The notes beneath the pieces are model-generated. The model had not been told where the DNA came from. It searched no databases and worked only from the letters and a program-made list of their open reading frames with translations. The position numbers and the translations under genes were made by a program. A DNA stretch of 9,513 nucleotides from an uncultured Clostridia bacterium (GTDB lineage: Bacteria; Bacillota; Clostridia; Oscillospirales; CAG-272), in NCBI GenBank assembly GCA_947306035.1, contig CAMZFG010000019.1, positions 1-9,513 on the forward strand, in the 5' to 3' direction. Below, one piece after another: positions 6,598-9,513 of this stretch (its first letter is position 1; every line of letters begins with the position of its first letter).

Positions 6598-7338
6598 ATG
6601 CTGTTTGGCTTGTTTTGGGGCGACTGGACGCTGCTGGTCTTGCTGCCCGGTTTTCTCGTGACGATGTGGGCGCAGCTGCGCGTCAAATCGACCGTTGACC
6701 GGTATGCCGCGGTGCCGCTGCGCCCGGGTATGACCGGCGCCGCCGTGGCGGATCGCATTCTGCAGAGCAACGGCGTTTTCGACGTGGCGATCGAGCGGAT
6801 ACCGGGCGAGTTGTCGGATCATTACGATCCCGCTTCCAAAACGCTGTGTCTGTCCGAGCGCGTGTACGCGAGCAACAGCGTTGCCGCGGTCGGCATTGCC
6901 GCGCACGAGGCGGGGCACGCGCTGCAGCACGCAAAGGGCTACGCGGCCCTGCGTCTGCGCATGATCATGGTGCCCGTCTGCAACTTCGGGGCGCGCCTTG
7001 CCATGCCGCTCTTTTTCATCGGCATGCTGATCTCTTACGCTTTGTCCTATCTCGATCTCGTCTCCGTCGTCGGCCTGTCGCTGATGCTGGCGGGCATCGC
7101 CGCTTTTTCTTTGTCGGTGCTGTTCCAGCTGATCACGCTGCCGGTCGAGTTCAACGCCAGCCGCCGCGCCATGCGGTGCCTTTCCGGTTCCGGCACCATG
7201 AGCGAGGAAGAATTGCGCGGCGCGCGCCGGGTGCTCGGCGCCGCGGCGTGGACCTACGTGGCCTCGCTGTTCATGGGGCTTTTGTTCCTGCTGCGTCTGC
7301 TGCTGATCCTGGCCGGGGCCTCCGGCCGTAGGCGCTGA
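6598..7338 (+). CDS. YugP-type integral membrane zinc metallopeptidase
   Basis: The 246-residue product resembles the YugP family of membrane-bound zinc peptidases common in Firmicutes. The zinc motif HEAGH is at 103-107, inside AAHEAGHALQHAKGYAALRLR (101-121). The block LPVEFNASRRA (181-191) probably supplies a third ligand, Glu184. The conserved approach DHYDP...LCLSERVY is at 74-90. Hydrophobic stretches at about 8-24, 127-150, 155-180 and 216-239 suggest four membrane segments, with the active-site region between the first and second. The tail is basic (GRRR). AAAGGAG lies 7 nt before the ATG. No substrate is known for this family with confidence. Its place between fmt and rsmB is seen in various Clostridia as far as I recall, and it overlaps rsmB by one base (TGATG). 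Confidence 0.9.
   Translation: MLFGLFWGDWTLLVLLPGFLVTMWAQLRVKSTVDRYAAVPLRPGMTGAAVADRILQSNGVFDVAIERIPGELSDHYDPASKTLCLSERVYASNSVAAVGIAAHEAGHALQHAKGYAALRLRMIMVPVCNFGARLAMPLFFIGMLISYALSYLDLVSVVGLSLMLAGIAAFSLSVLFQLITLPVEFNASRRAMRCLSGSGTMSEEELRGARRVLGAAAWTYVASLFMGLLFLLRLLLILAGASGRRR
7311..7327 (+). other. GC-rich hairpin just before the rsmB start
   Basis: GGCCGG (7311-7316) can pair with CCGGCC (7322-7327) around a 5-nt loop, 10 nt before the rsmB ATG. It is inside the end of the zinc peptidase gene and has no T-run. No clear ribosome binding site is seen for rsmB, so the structure may influence coupled translation. In DNA this GC-rich it could also be chance. Confidence 0.35.
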
Positions 7339-8636
7339 TGGCCGCCCCGAGCGCCCGGGCGCTGACCCTGGACCTGCTCCTGCGGGCCGAGGCGGCGGGG
7401 CAGTACGGAGAAAGGGCGCTCGGCGCTTTGCTCGAGCGCACCGCGCTTTCCCCGGCGGATCGGGCCTTTGTCACCGCGCTGTTCTACGGCGTGACCGAGC
7501 GGCGCGTCACGTTGGACGCCGTGATCGACGCTTACTCAAAACTCGCCCCGTCCGCCGTCGAAACGCGGGTGCGCGCCATTCTGCGCATGGGGCTGTACCA
7601 ACTGCTGTATATGGATCGGGTGCCCGACCACGCCGCCATCGACGAGGCCGTCACGCTGACGCCGCGCCGCAGCAAGGGCTTTGTCAACGCGCTGCTGCGC
7701 GGTTTTTGCCGGAACGGCAAAGCGTTGCCGCTGCCCCCGGACGACGCGCCCGCGGCAAAGCGATACGCCGTGTTATACGGCGTGCCGGAAGCGCTTGCCG
7801 ACCGCTTGATCGGCGTGTTCGGCGCGGAGCGCGCCGGGTGCATACTGGAGGCGTTCACGCATCATCCGCCCCACACGGTCAGAGTCAATACGCGGCGCCT
7901 CGGCCGCGACGCGTTTCTGGCCGCCGTGCCGGGTTCCGTTCCCACGCCGCACGCGCCCTGCGGGGTCGTTTTGCCGCCCGACGCGCCGCTGCTCGATCTT
8001 TTGCGGCAGGGGCTCTGCTTCGTACAGGACGAGGCCTCGCAGATCGCGGTGGCGGCGCTCGGCGCAAGGCCGGGCGAGCGCGTGCTGGATCTCTGCGCCG
8101 CGCCCGGCTCCAAATCGTTCGGGGCCGCGCTGGATATGGCCGACCGCGGCGAAGTGTGCGCTTTCGATCTGCACGAAAACAAACTATCGCTGATACGCGA
8201 GGGCGCCGAACGGCTGGGGCTGTCCTGCGTCAAGGCCGCCGCCGCGGACGCGCGCGCGGCCGATCCCGCCGTGCTCGGCGTTTTTGACCGGGTGCTGTGC
8301 GACGTGCCCTGTTCCGGGCTCGGCGTGCTGTGGAAAAAGCCGGATATCCGCTTCAAAGACCTCGCCGCCGCGGCGGGGCTCGTGCCCGTACAGGCCGCCA
8401 TTCTCGCGGCGGGCGCGGCTTGCGTCAGGCCGGGCGGGCGGCTCGTCTACTCCACCTGCACGCTGCTGCCGGAGGAGAACGAGGAGCAGATCAAACGCTT
8501 TCTCGCCGCGCACCCCGACTTTGCGCCCGCGCCGTTCTCGGCGGGCGATCTCGCCGCCGACGGGTGGCTGACGCTGGCGCCCGACACGCACGGCACCGAC
8601 GGCTTTTTCGTGGCCGCGCTCGTCAGGGGGGAATGA
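7338..8636 (+). CDS. rsmB: 16S rRNA (cytosine-967-C5)-methyltransferase RsmB
   Basis: This 432-residue enzyme methylates C5 of a cytosine in 16S rRNA (C967 in E. coli numbering) using S-adenosylmethionine. An N-terminal NusB-like RNA-binding domain (about 5-125) contains LSPADRAFVTALFYGV and the IDEAV-x-L-x-x-x-x-x-KGFVNALLR block. The methyltransferase domain (about 150-430) has FVQDEASQ (228-235), the SAM-binding DLCAAPGSKS (251-260), FDLHENK (276-282), DVPCSGLG (322-329) with Cys325, and YSTCTLLPEENE (371-382) with nucleophile Cys374. Motif I usually reads AAPGGK; here the second Gly is Ser. The start shares one base with the previous stop (TGATG) and lacks a clear ribosome binding site, so coupled translation is likely. 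The N-terminus aligns well with the family from this ATG. Confidence 0.96.
   Translation: MAAPSARALTLDLLLRAEAAGQYGERALGALLERTALSPADRAFVTALFYGVTERRVTLDAVIDAYSKLAPSAVETRVRAILRMGLYQLLYMDRVPDHAAIDEAVTLTPRRSKGFVNALLRGFCRNGKALPLPPDDAPAAKRYAVLYGVPEALADRLIGVFGAERAGCILEAFTHHPPHTVRVNTRRLGRDAFLAAVPGSVPTPHAPCGVVLPPDAPLLDLLRQGLCFVQDEASQIAVAALGARPGERVLDLCAAPGSKSFGAALDMADRGEVCAFDLHENKLSLIREGAERLGLSCVKAAAADARAADPAVLGVFDRVLCDVPCSGLGVLWKKPDIRFKDLAAAAGLVPVQAAILAAGAACVRPGGRLVYSTCTLLPEENEEQIKRFLAAHPDFAPAPFSAGDLAADGWLTLAPDTHGTDGFFVAALVRGE
8625..8631 (+). promoter_or_regulatory. Ribosome binding site of rlmN
   Basis: AGGGGGG at the end of rsmB lies 7 nt before the ATG at 8639 but only 1 nt before the in-frame ATG at 8633. 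This favours 8639 as the rlmN start. Confidence 0.6.
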
Positions 8637-8638
8637 AG

Positions 8639-9513
8639 ATGGAAAAGACGGAACTGCTTTCGCTGGACAAAACGGAACTGGCCGCGCTGCTCGCGTCGTG
8701 GGGAGAGCCCCGCTACCGGGCCGATCAGATCTTTTCGCAACTGCAAAAGGGCGTTTGCCCCGCCGATATGACCAACGTCGGCAAACCGCTGCGGCAGCGC
8801 CTGCTGGAAGAGACGACGTGGCATTTGCCCGCGGTGCGCAAAAAACTGGTGTCGGCGCTGGACGGCACGATCAAGTACTTATTTGAACTCTCGGACGGCC
8901 ATTGCGTGGAGAGCGTGCTGATGCGCTACGCCCACGGCGTGACCATTTGCGTTTCCAGCCAGGTCGGGTGCGCCATGGGGTGCCGTTTCTGCGCTTCCAC
9001 CATCGGCGGCAAGGTGCGCAATCTCACCGCCGGGGAACTGGTGGGGCAGGTCATCGCCGCCGCCAAAGACGCGGCGGTCACCATCGGCGGCATCGTGCTG
9101 ATGGGCATCGGCGAGCCGCTCGACAACTTTGACGCGGTGGTGCGCTTCATGCGTCTTTGCAACGCGCCGGAAGGGCTCAACATCGGCTACCGGCACATTT
9201 CGCTCTCGACCTGTGGCCTGGTGGATCGCATCGATCGCCTGGCGGATCTCTGCCTGCCGATCACGCTCTCCATCTCGCTGCACGCGGCCGACGACGAGAC
9301 GCGCTCGGCCATCATGCCCGTCAATCGCCGCTGGAACGTGGCGGCGCTGCTGGCGGCCTGCCGCCGCTATTTTGAAAAGACGGGGCGGCGCATCTCCTTT
9401 GAATATACGTTGATCGCGGGCAAAAACGACAGCCCCGCCGCGGCGCGTCAGCTGGCGCTCGTTCTCAATCGCAGTCTGCGCACCCGCACCGAGACCATGC
9501 CCATCCACGTCAA
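8639..9513 (+). CDS. rlmN: 23S rRNA/tRNA adenine-C2 methyltransferase RlmN (3' end beyond window)
   Basis: The first 291 codons are present and the gene runs off the right edge; the family is about 345-380 residues. RlmN is a radical SAM enzyme that methylates C2 of A2503 in 23S rRNA and of A37 in some tRNAs. An N-terminal domain (about 1-85, with YRADQIFSQL) leads to VES (90-92) with the conserved Glu91. The radical SAM cluster motif is C-x3-C-x2-C at Cys111, Cys115 and Cys118 within SSQVGCAMGCRFCAST. MGIGEPLDN (155-163), STCGLV (190-195), SISLHAADDETR (211-222) and EYTLIAG (255-261) follow. The second catalytic cysteine lies outside the window. An in-frame ATG at 8633 would overlap the rsmB stop as ATGA; the ribosome binding site spacing favours 8639. 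No stop codon or frameshift is seen in the part present. Confidence 0.95.
   Translation, partial: MEKTELLSLDKTELAALLASWGEPRYRADQIFSQLQKGVCPADMTNVGKPLRQRLLEETTWHLPAVRKKLVSALDGTIKYLFELSDGHCVESVLMRYAHGVTICVSSQVGCAMGCRFCASTIGGKVRNLTAGELVGQVIAAAKDAAVTIGGIVLMGIGEPLDNFDAVVRFMRLCNAPEGLNIGYRHISLSTCGLVDRIDRLADLCLPITLSISLHAADDETRSAIMPVNRRWNVAALLAACRRYFEKTGRRISFEYTLIAGKNDSPAAARQLALVLNRSLRTRTETMPIHV

Noticed and set aside
5590..6930. 446-codon open frame on the minus strand across fmt and the zinc peptidase
   Set aside because: It is antisense to two clearly recognised genes, is rich in Arg/His/Gln and Ala as expected from GC-rich shadow frames, and has no recognisable motif or good ribosome binding site.
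1..9513. Mobile element, phage, CRISPR or defence system
   Set aside because: I saw no transposase, integrase, tandem repeat array or defence-type domain. Every gene matches a housekeeping family in a conserved order, and the base composition looks even apart from the AT-rich promoter region.

Overview
The window is a gene-dense, GC-rich stretch of a bacterial chromosome. It carries a conserved housekeeping operon of Firmicutes, probably from class Clostridia (an Oscillospirales-like gut lineage would fit). The lineage call rests on RemA, a protein of Firmicutes and a few related groups, on the order remA-gmk-rpoZ-priA-def-fmt-rsmB-rlmN, on strong AGGAGG-type ribosome binding sites, and on consensus sigma-A promoters. 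The genus cannot be read from the sequence.

Left part, minus strand (1-1281): a complete M29-family metallo-aminopeptidase, followed after 1 nt by the first codons of what looks like peptidase T, cut by the window edge. Together they look like a small peptide-degradation operon. Middle (1282-1447): a 166-bp divergent control region with one near-consensus sigma-A promoter per direction. The two -35 boxes lie in a perfect 10-bp inverted repeat. A second small dyad sits in the remA leader.

Right part, plus strand (1448-9513): remA, gmk, rpoZ, priA, def, fmt, a YugP-type membrane zinc peptidase, rsmB and a truncated rlmN. Many junctions overlap (ATGA or TGATG) or are spaced by a few tens of bases, so this reads as one transcript. 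The genes serve guanine nucleotide synthesis (gmk), transcription (rpoZ), replication restart (priA), the formyl-methionine cycle of translation (fmt adds the formyl group, def removes it) and rRNA methylation (rsmB, rlmN). RemA is a DNA-binding regulator. The one obvious internal control element is a GC hairpin plus T-run between rpoZ and priA, where coaBC sits in Bacillus subtilis.

I found no RNA genes, mobile elements, CRISPR arrays, phage genes or defence genes. There is no convincing new biological system here. The points worth a second look are regulatory or are small departures from family consensus.
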